Assembly: GCA_025266875.1 (NCBI GenBank)
Contig: JALLLT010000012.1
Coordinates: 310,001-374,000, forward strand
Source: Fennellomyces sp. T-0311
Taxonomy: Eukaryota; Mucoromycota; Mucoromycetes; Mucorales; Lichtheimiaceae
Length of the DNA stretch: 64,000 nucleotides
Direction of reading: 5' to 3'
In this document: one piece after another, positions 33,994 to 44,794 of the stretch
Position numbering within the stretch: position 1 is the stretch's first letter
Layout of the letters: every line of letters begins with the position of its first letter
The notes under the pieces: model-generated
Told to the model about the DNA's origin: nothing
Database searches by the model: none
What the model saw: only the letters and a program-made list of their open reading frames with translations
Translations under genes and position numbers: made by a program

Positions 33994-35182
33994 CTATGTA
34001 ACAACCGTGGGCGCGTGGACGCTGTAGTCATCCTCTACCTGCGCCTGGGCCACGGATAACGCAGCAGCCGCCTTTCGCTGTTCCATCGTGACATAGACAA
34101 CCTTGCCTCCCACGACCGAAGCCAGCATAAGCAGCACCAGCCAATGTAATGTGCGTGCGTTCTTTTCCGCCAGACAGTGCCGCAAGTTGACAATCTGCGC
34201 GTCAGCAAGATCCATCTTTTTGTTCAGGATAGTGATACGCGGACGAACATCCAATTTGGTTGAAATGGACGTGTAGTATTCTGAAACAACCACAGATCAG
34301 TCTTAATCATTGTTCCATCCATACATATATACGTACCTTGGAGTTCGGGTCGAGTCCATTGCAGCTCGGGCGTGTCCAGAAACCCGTCTTGCGCGTTGGC
34401 CAACATGAGCTGCCGTATTTGGGCAAGATCATCCGATGCAGTTTGCAGGTCTTTGCGAGACGGTTTGAGTGATTGTGCATGGTGTTCCCAATACAGATCA
34501 AACATGTTTTCAAGCGACGCCAACTTGACGGATCTGGCCATGCCGTACGAGAATGCAATCTTCGCCAGGTGGGGAGAAAAGTTGGGGTTGAGCAGGATCA
34601 AGGATCCTTTGAGGCAAGTAGGCCTTTGACTTGTTGTTAGTTGTTACCATGGAAATATAAAATTTCAAAGAACTCACTCGTCTTGCTCATAGTCAAACGT
34701 CGCTGTTTGTATGGGAACGTGGCCAATTGGTTTCACTCGTGCTGGACCGAGTGTTTCGTGTACAAAAGACTCGACATCTTGTGCCGACCAAGTGACACAA
34801 GTACCATTGGTAAAGACGTACGCGTCCCCGCCTTCGGGTATGTCGTAGTGGAGCAAGTCGCTGCTCTCTTCGTCCGGCGATGGCTCCTTGAGAGCAGAAA
34901 AGTCATAACTTTCTGCTGTGCAGTATGCTTTACAGACTAACGGCTACGCAGCGTATGAGTATATGTATGTATTACTCAAAGCAATACTGTGGGTACATTG
35001 TGTTTGAATTCAGTCGGTGGCAACATGTTGATTTCAGCATCAATCTCCATGACACGCTTCATTAGCTTTTGCAGTGCGCCTGTGTCTTGAATTTGGCCAA
35101 CATGTCGTATGGATCGGTGTGTAGAGTAAAAGTGTTTGTGGCAACGAAGGGTGGGATAGGACAAACGCGTAAACCGTTGCAT
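33994..35182 (-). CDS. Mitochondrial DUF155 (RMND1/Mrx10-like) protein
   Basis: RMND1-family proteins sit in the mitochondrial inner membrane and support mitochondrial translation. From the ATG at 35182 the product starts MQRFTRLSYPTLRCHKHFYST, an Arg-rich, acid-free presequence. Exon 1 joins across an intron (donor near 34997) to PLVCKAYCTAESYDF, the typical first block of the family, then VFTNGTCVTWSAQDVESFV, LILLNPNFSPHLAKIAFSYGMARSVKLASLE, and EYYTSISTKLDVRPRITILNKKMDLADAQIVNL. The C-terminus has one hydrophobic helix (LHWLVLLMLASVVGGKVVYV) and a short tail. Four exons are visible. The presequence argues for RMND1/Mrx10 rather than the Rmd1/Rmd8 branch. Its 3' end converges on kinesin. 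Confidence 0.82.
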
Positions 35183-35417
35183 GGAAAGAAAAGATTCTGG
35201 AAAGAGAGGAAGTCTCCGACTAACCTTTTAGTACTATGCTTTAACATTTCTATCCTGGATACGCTAAAAAAAAAGTACTATGCGTGTCCTGGTTCGTGCT
35301 ATGGCTCCTCAAGTCCATATTGAAAGACATGGACTACCGGCCCGACTGTTCCGTGAAGCGAAAAAAAAAATATTGTAACCGACGAATCAGTCACTCTTCT
35401 TGTTTCAGTTACAGAAT

Positions 35418-36738
35418 ATGAGTAACAATACAAAGTTCGTTGCGTTGACGCACGCAAAGTACCAGCGTACATGTCTATTTCCGCCCGTTTGATATCGAAT
35501 GTGAGCGAATGCTAAAGGAGAATGTGATTTAGATCTAGAAAGCTTGACACCCATTCAATTGCCTTGCCCACAAACAGGTACGATTCGCGTTTCGTTCATA
35601 CGTCAGTAAACTTGGCAATAACCTGCTTTGCGTACCCATAGGTCAATCTACGCTTTATCTCCATGACGATGACGATCGGCAGCTTTTCGAAATACAGCGA
35701 GTAACAGGCGTCGGCCGCAAAACGTCCTGGCTTATCAACGACACGCTGTACAAAGGTTTACATTCTCAGCATTTTCATGACGAGTATGGGTTGTTTAACC
35801 GGCTTGCCTGGCTTAGACGGTACGATGCGCCATATCACACACGTCGATCCGCTATTTATCGCATTACCTTTATTGGAACAAGCTCAAAAAGTAACTTTGA
35901 TCCGCCCAGCCAGAGAGAGAGAGCATGAACCTTATTTGTCTATATGTACAGCTGGAAAGCAAGTTTCGAACACTCGATGATATATTCTCCATGGACGACA
36001 ACAACGCACTCTATCTATTGCGGCTGCATGGATTCCAAGCACAGTTAGCTCATCTGTGCGACGTCCAAGGTAAAAGACACCGGTTTGGATGCATTTAAGA
36101 CTGTATGCTTATAGCTGGATTGCAGAAATTGCTTCAGATATGCACGTTTACCGCTTCAATGATGAAAAGGCGCTGTCTTGGCTACAAAAGAAAGTGAACC
36201 AGCTCGTCCCCAGCTTCGAGGCAGTCCCGCTCTTATCATCACTGATCGCCGAGGAAGTGGAGAAGGCATCAACAGAGCAAGAAAAGTCAGGTAGCGCGCA
36301 CTCTTTTATCGAGGTGGGCCTTTTTTTGATCATGTACGAATAGACTTGTATCGTCAAGAAGCTGTGTATCTACTGTCGAGATACTTGAATCCAGCATGGC
36401 TCAAGGCGCTGCTGGAAAGCCTAGAGTATGTATATTAGAGTGTTGCAGTATTCGTGTTTAACCATGAGGAATTTAGGTTGAAGGAAATCGAAGTGGAACC
36501 GGAAATGGGTGATATCACAAACTACTTTACTGGATCGGTCGGTGCATTCATGAAACCTTCTGGACCATCCAAACCCGTGGAAGAAATGGCCACAGTTGCC
36601 AAAGTAGGTAAAACTCTATTATCCATGCCATTGGCTAACGTGCTCCGGTAGAAGCGAAAGTCTGAGACTCCCAGAAGCTTGAAAAACGTCAATACCCGTG
36701 GCATGGCAAGCCTGACTAGCTACTTTCAAAAGAAGTAG
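35418..36738 (+). CDS. RNH202: RNase H2 subunit B
   Basis: RNase H2 removes ribonucleotides and RNA:DNA hybrids from DNA; subunit B links the trimer to PCNA. The first exons are tiny: from the ATG at 35418, MSNNTKFVALTHAKYQ, then HLESLTPIQLPCPQTG, then QSTLYLHDDDDRQLFEIQRV, matching the PRTGQ-STLYL block of the family. DGTMRHITHVDPLFIALPLLEQA follows, equivalent to DGSLYIATPVDPLFLVLPIL of other RNASEH2B proteins. LESKFRTLDDIF, EKALSWLQKKVNQLV and a LSRYLNPAWLKALL helix come next. The last residues are GMASLTSYFQKK, a PIP-box-like end. Eight or so exons. It is divergent from the RMND1-like gene with 235 bases between starts. Confidence 0.82.
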
Positions 36739-37364
36739 CTTGTGTACATATGTTCGCATCGAGTAACTTTATTCGTTTATTTGGTTTATGCATCTTTATA
36801 TAAAAACCTTGAGCTAATCTAAAAGCCAAGTGTCATTGACCGAAACCCAACGTGCGGGCCAACTTTTTTTTGTTTCGGCGATCAACACAGCACAACTGAT
36901 CGGCTCGGCTTCCTTTTTAAGGAACGGACAGTGCGGCATATTTTTTATTGGGATGCCAAAGCATTTTTTGGGCACCTGCAATGCTATATTTTTTGACGGC
37001 TCATCTATCCGATCTTGGAGAACAATCGTCCGTGATCTCGTTCCACAAGGTCAGGGCAGATAGGAATTGATCCGGTATTTGCTGACCCCACCAGACAAGT
37101 ATATTCTCACATTCTCTCTCTTGCTTTCTCGCTGCTGAATGGGGAGAGATAAATCTTTGATCAATGGTAAAACAGTCAGCGTTTGGGGTTAACCCAACAC
37201 TTGTTCTTGTTGGAAGAGTGCCGTGCAACCGGCTGTTGCCATAGCAGGAAAGCAGCCCGAGGTGAACCGTAGTTCGCCGGACCGCGTCACACATGAATAA
37301 AAACGCCGCGCATGGGCGTAATGATGCTCTTACCCCCCTTCTTTTACTTCTTTTCTTATACTCC
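36739..37364. promoter_or_regulatory. Upstream region of YHM2 with an X-box-like palindrome
   Basis: No gene is supported. At 37235-37248, about 120 bases before the ATG of YHM2, the sequence GTTGCCATAGCAGG is close to an RFX X-box (GTTRCC-NN-RGYAAC). A CT-rich tract lies just before the start. Confidence 0.35.
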
Positions 37365-38583
37365 ATGGCTCCCGCTTCCTCAGCACCCACCGTCGATGCA
37401 AACGGCAAACTGGAAAAGAAGCCTATTTCTTACAAGAACTTGGCCTTGGGTGCAAGTAAAGTTCAAATCAGTTTTTTAAAGCATGTTCCTTCTCGTTACT
37501 GACATGTTACCATAGCTTTGAACTTGTTTGAGGTCTCTACTCTCGGTCAACCCTTTGAAGTGGTCAAGACACAGCTTGCTGCCAACCGTGGCCAATCTTT
37601 GGCCGAAGCACTCAAGACAATCTATAGTCGAGGTGGCGTTTTTGGATTTTATCAGGGGTTGATTCCGTGGGCATGGATTGAGGGCGCGACCAAAGGTGCC
37701 GTGTTGCTCTTTACTGCTTCCGAGTTCGAGTATCGTTCGCTGGCAGCCGGTTTCTCGCCATTTGTCGTGAGTTTTTGTGTTTATGTTTCTTTTTTTCAGA
37801 AAAGGAAAACAGGTTATAACCTTTCGTGTTTCAGGCCGGTATGATTGGCGGTATGGCTGGTGGCATTGCCCAAGCTTACAGTACGATGGGCTTCTGTACA
37901 TTCATGAAGACTGTTGAAGTGACCCGACACAAGTCCGGTATGTGCGCGTGTGTAATTTATGAAAACTTTTTCTCACACACATGTGATAGGCGCGAAGGAA
38001 TCCACTTTCAAGATCGCCGCGGATATCTTTAAGCGTGAAGGTATTGCTGGTATCAACAAGGGTGTCAATGCTGTTGCAGTACGTCAATGCACAAAGTAAG
38101 TCTTTTTTTTTCTTCGGCTTTGATGAAGGGGAGGGAATTCGCTGACAATTCCTTGTCTAGTTGGGCCTCGCGTTTCGGTATTACTCGAATTACACAAGAG
38201 TCCATTGTTCGTTTGCGATATGGTGAGGGTGCTGATCCTAAGCAAGCTACTGCTATGGATAAGGCATTGGCTTCTATCACCGGTGGTGCCTTGTCTTGTT
38301 GGAATCAGCCTATTGAAGTGATTCGCGTTGAAATGGTAAGCTGGGATATATTTTGTCGCATGTTCTTTTTTTTAAAACTTTAATGTGGTAGCAATCACAA
38401 GTCAAGCAAGAAGGTCGTCCACAAAAGATGTCGATTGCTACGGCAAGCAAATGGATTTACAAAAACAACGGTATAAAAGGATTTTATCGTGGCGTACTGC
38501 CCCGTATCGGTCTGGGTGCATGGCAAACGTTATGTATGGTGGCTCTTGGAGACTATTTTAGGCAATTGTTTGGTACCAACTGA
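37365..38583 (+). CDS. YHM2: Mitochondrial citrate/oxoglutarate carrier (Yhm2 type)
   Basis: Yhm2 exchanges citrate and oxoglutarate across the inner membrane and supplies cytosolic NADPH. From the ATG at 37365 the product begins with a short polar stretch, [14 protein letters not shown], then [101 protein letters not shown] and [15 protein letters not shown]. These match yeast Yhm2 block by block, including its unusual versions of the three carrier repeats. Five to six exons; exon 1 ends at 37455 and exon 2 begins at 37516. Length is about 305 residues, normal for the family. Confidence 0.92.
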
Positions 38584-38698
38584 TTGTTTGGAATACCGTG
38601 TACATTCTCCCACTTTCGCGATTCGATCTTTTTTTATCCAAAGCCAAGAAAGTAGACTCTTATACACCGAAAACACGCACACAAAAAAATGTATATCA

Positions 38699-38704
38699 AA
38701 TAAA
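38699..38704 (+). terminator. Poly(A) signal after YHM2
   Basis: An AATAAA hexamer lies 115 bases past the stop codon of YHM2. Confidence 0.4.
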
Positions 38705-39582
38705 GTATACCATGGTGAAATGGGAAACGCAAACGTTTAGATGGCAAGCTTATCTTAGATCTGTGTGGCTGGATTTCATGGTGCATTTTGCAAGATCATA
38801 TGATGCACCAATTTAAGTATACTTCAAACCACGACAGTCAAGTAATATGCAGGAGCACTGACTTGTGAAAACGGCGCATATCGGAAAAAAGGATTTTTGT
38901 AGAAATCAACGTTTGACCTATTATATTGGCAAGTCTAAAAGGACCGTCATCCTGCATATGATACAGAATATGTCATTTGAGTACCGCTGTGAGAAAAATA
39001 CGCCGACCTTACGTTGCGTACACTAATGATTGGTATGTAGTGCTTACTGTCCTCTCCCCTCAAGAACTGACATGGCATGCCATTAGTTTTAAACTCAACC
39101 TAAGCAATCACCGAAGCGATACCATATAAAAAAAGTATATCTTTTCGCGTTGGAGGCAGTCATTTACCGTCATAGCTAAAGAAACCGCAGGCAGGATAGA
39201 TAATTACACCTAGTTAAAAGCAGCTAAATTACAAATAAATTAGTACTGCTAGAAAGCGATTCCATCATCAAGCTTTTCTACATATTTAATATTAAGGCTT
39301 TAACTGTTTAGAAAAGACAGAGAACTTTTGTTAACTGTCTTTGTCGGTCAACAAGTCATCTTTTTTGACCCGGTCATTTTGTTGAGCCTTCCTAAGCATT
39401 GGTGACGGAGCCAACGAATACGCACCTAGCCGCAAATTCTAAACCACACATACTGTAACGTATAAACTGTGTTCTTTAGAAAACCATAATACGCAGTAAT
39501 AAACTATAGGGTAATGAGCAGAATAACATTTCTAATGCATCAAAAATACATTGTCGTGTAGATACAAATCAAATAAAAAGCC
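38705..39582. other. Intergenic, AT-rich, nothing seen
   Basis: No coding segment, repeat or known motif was found in this convergent spacer. Confidence 0.5.
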
Positions 39583-40419
39583 TCACCATGGGTCGTGAGT
39601 GGTCAGCTCCAGCTGTGAAGACGTATTCGATCCACGTCGTCTTGACTTGTTCGAAAAGAATTTGCTCAGCGTCCTTTTGCCCCGCATGGACTGTCTATGA
39701 TGATTACGTGCTCCACTTAATTTGATAGCATTCAGAATAGCGTCATTACCGTTTTGGAATGTGTGTTGCCACAGGGATTGTGGACCTGTCGTACCATCAG
39801 CCAGGTTGTGTACTCTCATCACTGCCACCGCTGTTGGTTTCTCCAGTTGTACACTTATTGGAGGACCTTAGAGCGGTATTCCTATGTATTTAGTCGAGAG
39901 CTAGATAGTAAAAGTCAGTACCACACTGATATAAGTGTTAGCCATAATGCCATATAGATACCTGAAAATTACTGCTATTTCGGCGAATAACGTTGCTAAA
40001 CCGCACATAAATGCCCGTGCAAAGCCGGCGAAAACGCTTGCCACTTTGTTCGCAAGAATTTGGTCACGCAATACGCTGTATGAAAACAAGAGGATACCAA
40101 AGCCTCCTAGACAAATTACAGAAGTCGCGGCTAGAAACTGTACCTTGCGGATTCCCGACATAACGGCCACATCGTTGGATGGGTGGCGGTGCTTCCGATG
40201 ATGAGCTTTTAATATACGCACAAGCCGAACAGCAGCATAACACATTGCCCCACCGAGGGAAGCGACCCATACAAACCACATCATATAAGATGCGCGGATC
40301 AAGATGATGGCAGTTGCGACACTGCTATTCGTTGTCGCTGTTCCGGCTCCAAGTGATAGCAATACGCCAACCACGGCAGGGGAGGTAAGTGCAAAGATAC
40401 CCAAAACATCCATCACCAT
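39583..40419 (-). CDS. Unknown multi-pass membrane protein, possibly receptor-like
   Basis: Two exons on the minus strand, joined by an intron whose donor follows EIAVIFR and whose acceptor precedes PPISVQLEKPTAVAV. Exon 1 has four hydrophobic segments: VLGIFALTSPAVVGVLLSLG, the region around SYMMWFVWVASLGGAMCYAAV, QFLAATSVICLGGFGILLFSY, and VASVFAGFARAFMCGLATLFAEI. The loop RILKAHHRKHRHPSN is strongly basic. The C-terminal tail after the last helix is hydrophilic with basic patches (RQSMRGKR, NKSRRRGSN) and Ser residues, like a cytosolic regulatory tail. I cannot name it. With a missing N-terminal exon it could be a seven-helix receptor; upstream frames at 40420-40720 show no clear helix, so four to five helices is what the sequence supports. 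Confidence 0.5.
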
Positions 40420-41238
40420 CGGTGAAGGTAGCCATCCTGGTACAGATTTACTCTAATTGCCCCAATCCTTCAATTAATGTGAACAATTTGCAGCTAATAG
40501 CGATTCAATCAGTTCCAAAGATTTACTTTGGGCGCACAAACAGTCCCTTCACAATCAATCCTACTAAAAGTGTATCACCATGCTATACACCAAAATCATA
40601 TTTGTCAGATAATGGCATATCGACACGTAGACGTTCCGATGTCCCTATCTATCTACTATCTTATTACTGCCACTTCATCATTTTAAACGCACATAAGCGC
40701 CTTATTCATGCCGTGTGACACCGATTACGCAGGTTATATTCCGCGATTAATGTGCCGACACAGTTGAAACTTTGTTATTCGATTCTAATAAGGTTGAATC
40801 TTTATCCGATGTCTAATAGCCACCAGCACGCGCCTGCTACTATTAAAATCCTAAGGTTCAACATAAGTTGCGCCTCGAGCCTGCTTAATTAACGTCTTGA
40901 GTTGAGTGCTGTTCCCTATTGTTACTGAATGCTACCATTGCATGACAATAAGTTTTTATGCAGTTTAATACTTGCTACTTTGAGTCTAATTCATACTTAT
41001 ATTACAGTAGCATAAATAGGTATATAGTATAAAAAGTACATTGCGACAGGCATATGCCATGCGCACCGGCTGAGTAATGGTAACAAGATTCATTTAGATC
41101 TTCATGAAATCGGTAGAATAAGTTTTTGCTCTTCGATTTTGTAAAATCAATGACATTCCATTTTAACGAGTTTAACTGTATACAAAGCTTTCAGTATGAG
41201 CAAATATGGTATGTGTAAAAGGGAGTCTATGTTTTTTT
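40420..41238. other. Intergenic, AT-rich, nothing seen
   Basis: Short frames only; upstream flank of the membrane protein and 3' flank of the NIPA gene. Confidence 0.5.
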
Positions 41239-42644
41239 TCACCGTGGTGAAGATGGTGTGTTGCGTCCACTTGAACGCGTAGGATTTGGCTCGTTCAGTT
41301 CCATTAACCCGAGCGAATCCTCATTATCCATCAATGTAGCCTCACTCAAAAGAAGTCGCTCGTCCTCATCATAAATCTCTTCGTCACGACGACGGCCTGA
41401 CCGATCATGAGATCCATTGGCATTTTTGCCGCGTGCAATGGAATCAAGCAAATAAACACCCGCGAAGATGATGATAAATCCACAAAAGAGGGATATGGTG
41501 TTGACTGGGTTGTCTGTGTTGAACCCTTGGAAGAGAATGGCGGATGCTGTGATGGTTGCAGTTGAAAAGCAAACAAAATAGATCGGATTGACGCTATTGC
41601 GATACCAGGTCATTAACAGGAGCCACAGATAGAACGTCATCGTGCTTACACATTTGTGGAAAATTGCTCGAGGGCCTTGTTGAAGTAGTTCATCTGGGTT
41701 ACGATGCAAACGGCAACCACTATTCCGAATGCGTAGGTTGATGGGTGAGTAAACTGGTTGTGGCCCGCAAACGTCAATTTCAAAGCGATTCCAAACGCCT
41801 TGATGGCCATGACCGAGACGGAGCCAACGAGTGAGCAGATCGAGATGTAGACCAGCGGGTTTCGCGTGCCGTATCGAGGGACCATTTTGTAAATCATAAA
41901 GAACGTTACCACGACAACAAATGTACAGTATATTAGAAAGCCTATTGCGCAAGTCAGTCAAGGGGTTCATGTGGTTATCAGTTGTTCGAAACGTTACCAG
42001 GCTGCAGAGCATAGAAGAGCAGCTCATCAATGGACGTGACCTCCTTATCCTCCGGCGCGTGGAGCACAATAATCAGCGCGCCTACCATGGACAGCAAGCA
42101 CCCAATCTTGCCGATGGCGTCGAGCTTTTCCTTCAGAAACAGGGATGCAAAGATGGCTCTAAACATATCCGATGAGCAAGGGGTTTCCAGCCATCCCCTT
42201 TAATACGTTACCCCAGGATGACGCTCAAGGACCCGAGTGGCGTTACGAGGATAGCCGGTGCGAATGAATATGCCGAGAAGTTCAACACTTCACCCACGGC
42301 CACTGTTTCACATCAAGGTGCGGGCGTAAACCTTCCAATTCCAAATTGAATTCACCTCCCATCACTTCTTCGCCTATCATACAACAACAACTGTCGCAGA
42401 AACTTACTCATGCCCATACCGGCCCACCACGTCCAGTTTCGAAGATAATGATGCTGTCCATCGGCCGCAGAAGATCCTACATACCCGCCATCGTTACCGA
42501 ATCTAGCCATTGCAGGCCCCATTGCCTCTTACCGTGACGCCGTTTGGCTTTCATAAGGCCCTTTTTTGTAATGATAAACGAGAGCCCAATAAATACACTG
42601 GAACTCATGGCCAGAATGAGGCCAATGTACTTGTCCGGCAACAT
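41239..42644 (-). CDS. NIPA-type magnesium transporter
   Basis: NIPA proteins are nine-helix Mg2+ transporters of endosomes and plasma membrane. From the ATG at 42644 the exons read MLPDKYIGLILAMSSSVFIG, SFIITKKGLMKAKRRHG, then SSAADGQHHYLRNWTWWAGM, VGEVLNFSAYSFAPAILVTPLGSLSVI, ASLFLKEKLDAIGKIGCLLSMVGALIIVLHAPEDKEV, PGFLIYCTFVVVVTFF, TQMNYFNKALEQFSTN, then VNPIYFVCFSTATITASAILFQGF and SLFCGFIIIFAGVYLLD. These are the diagnostic NIPA blocks (KKGL, WWAG, FAPAILVTPLGALSV, KLGKIGCVL, IHAP). Six introns, including one of 55 bases before VNPIYF. The C-terminus is an acidic then Ser-rich tail of about 70 residues. Confidence 0.9.
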
Positions 42645-44012
42645 GCTGTGGAAAACGGGTAAAAGCGCCGATAGCAGGAAAAGGAAAGCGGCGTGTTACC
42701 GACTTGATTTTTAAGTTTTGAGCCAAAGCGCAGAAGCTCAGCTTGAATGTATACAGCCGCAAGAATTGCTTGTGAATTGAACATGGTTTTTTCCTTTGAC
42801 GTTGCGAACACAACTGCCCCCCCGTCATTGAAAACAAAACTCGCGTCGCCGGTGATGGAGCTCGGTAGTGGCGTCGGGTAGAAAGCAGTTTTGGTGTATG
42901 TTGATCAAGAACCACAAATTCATGCAGCAGCGTTACCATGGTATTATATAATGTTCTGGAATGCCCTGGCAGCACTGACGATCGTCATTTCTCATGCGAC
43001 CCCATAGCCGCTTGTATAAGCATTGACATGAATACTCGGAATAGAATCTCGCCTGCATCCTTTCGTTCACTCCGGGGTGGTTGCCGCAAAATACATTTTA
43101 TCTATTAATAATAAAGATAGCATTATGCTTGACACCTGTTGAAAAGACGATCGCTGGAAAAATGCACGTATGAGTCGTGAGTTTATGCAATACTCCCGAA
43201 AAGAAGCTAGATAGCAAAGGAACAGTCTTGCGCAAAACGCATTTCATTGTCTTGTACGTGCGTATGCATGCTATCCAAGCGATATATCCGATGAAAAGCT
43301 TAAGCATTTATAAAGTCATACGCTTTTCTCAAAACATATATATCAATGGTAACACTCATAATTCAAGTACGGGCACAGCAACAAGGGGATTAAGACAACC
43401 TTGGTCACTGGTATCCAAAAAAGAGCACAATGTAGCTGTGGCTTGGCAAGGTTGATTGGACGATAGGTGCATGTGGGGTGCAAACCAAAATGTCGAACTT
43501 TATTCCAGTTCGTAAATTATTGGGTTGATCCAAGTTTTGCCGCCGCTGATTATTCTAGAATGGCTTTGTATGATGGTCAAGCAGCATTGGATGGTTGAGT
43601 AAATGAGGCACGGGTGTGGCGTTTACCGAAAGCAATGATGTTTGCAACTGTCGCTCCAATGATATCATTGCGCTCACATCATCGAGTTCCAAAAATGGTC
43701 ACAATGCTCCATTTTGATACGAATAAGCCATTCCGTTGCCAAGCACAGATCACAAAAAGGATATCCCCGCCAAGACCCAAAAGTTCAGCTGTGCAAATAA
43801 CATAATATTTCATGATGGAGAACAATAAAATAACAAACAGGAAAGCAAACAAGAGGGAAATCTATATACGGAGCAGATGATATATATGAATAATATATAT
43901 ATGTAGGATAAGGGATGTGCGGTGTGAAAAGTAATTGTATAGATCGGTTGCGCAAGTGGTGATGGTGGTGGCGAGGGAGAAGTGTGCGTGGATGATTTGC
44001 GAGTAGGATTGC
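42645..44012. other. Intergenic with one X-box-like site
   Basis: No gene is supported. GTTACCATGG lies at 42932-42941, about 290 bases upstream of the NIPA start. A few short frames (43098-43307, 43614-43805) have no recognisable content. Confidence 0.45.
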
Positions 44013-44549
44013 TTAGCAAGGGCAGAAATCGGTAGAGTGAGGGCCAGCGCAATTGGCACACTTGGCGTTGTTCTTGGAGGAAGGAGACTTGCCATCAAAA
44101 TGGCCAGTGAAAATGGAAAAGTGCAACGTGGGGCTTAGATTGGGCCGAGGGAATGCGCCAAGAATCGATTGTTCAGTGATCGTTGGCCCACCGTTGCTCT
44201 CGGCTTGGCTGTAGTAGCTGTAGTTGCTGCTGCTGTTGTTGCTGCTGCTGCTGCTGCTACTGCTGCTTGTGCTGCTCGTTTCACTGCGCGGACTTGGGTT
44301 GTCATAGTACCGAGGACCAGCCGAGGAGGAGGTCGCCGAAGCTCTCGGGGCGTCCTGATAGTGCGAGGCACGGGAGGTAGCAGTGCTTGAGAAGGAGGTT
44401 GTCTGCTGCTGGCGTATCTTGCCCAGCGTCGACGAGATATTGGTGGAGGTCTTTCTATTGTTGTGTTGTCGGCTGCCCTGGCTGCGGACGCTATTTGCAG
44501 CAGCGCTGGCAACGCAGGACAGATGTCTTCCGGTGGCGAGGACTACCAT
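44013..44549 (-). CDS. Ser-rich protein with C-terminal zinc knuckle
   Basis: Single-exon frame of 178 residues beginning MVVLATGRHLSC. The body is low complexity: Ser, Asn, Gln and Thr with a run of Ser (residues about 92-102) coded by the plus-strand GCTGCT repeat at 44223-44270. The last 16 residues contain CANCAGPHSTDFC, a C-x2-C-x3-H-x4-C arrangement like a zinc knuckle of the CCHC class, followed by PC and the stop. Such knuckles bind single-stranded nucleic acid, but function here is unknown. Codon structure beyond the low-complexity part is the main support; an upstream exon is possible. Low to moderate confidence that it is a real gene. Confidence 0.4.
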   Translation of the reverse strand: MVVLATGRHLSCVASAAANSVRSQGSRQHNNRKTSTNISSTLGKIRQQQTTSFSSTATSRASHYQDAPRASATSSSAGPRYYDNPSPRSETSSTSSSSSSSSSNNSSSNYSYYSQAESNGGPTITEQSILGAFPRPNLSPTLHFSIFTGHFDGKSPSSKNNAKCANCAGPHSTDFCPC

Positions 44550-44794
44550 GCTTTAAGTTTGACAGGTAAAGGAATGGTAATAAAAAAATAGCGAGAGGAT
44601 TCTGGAGTAAGAACAGGGTCCCAAGGTTGCCCGCAAATGCCATTATATTTCTCAAATTCGGGAAAATCGGAAAAACATTTTGCAAGCATTCCGCGATGAG
44701 TCAAAAGGTACGGAAGCCCAATTAGGAAGCACACGTAAACTCCCCTGAACGCCGAATGTCCCCACACTATCCGATTTTAATATATGTATTTGGC

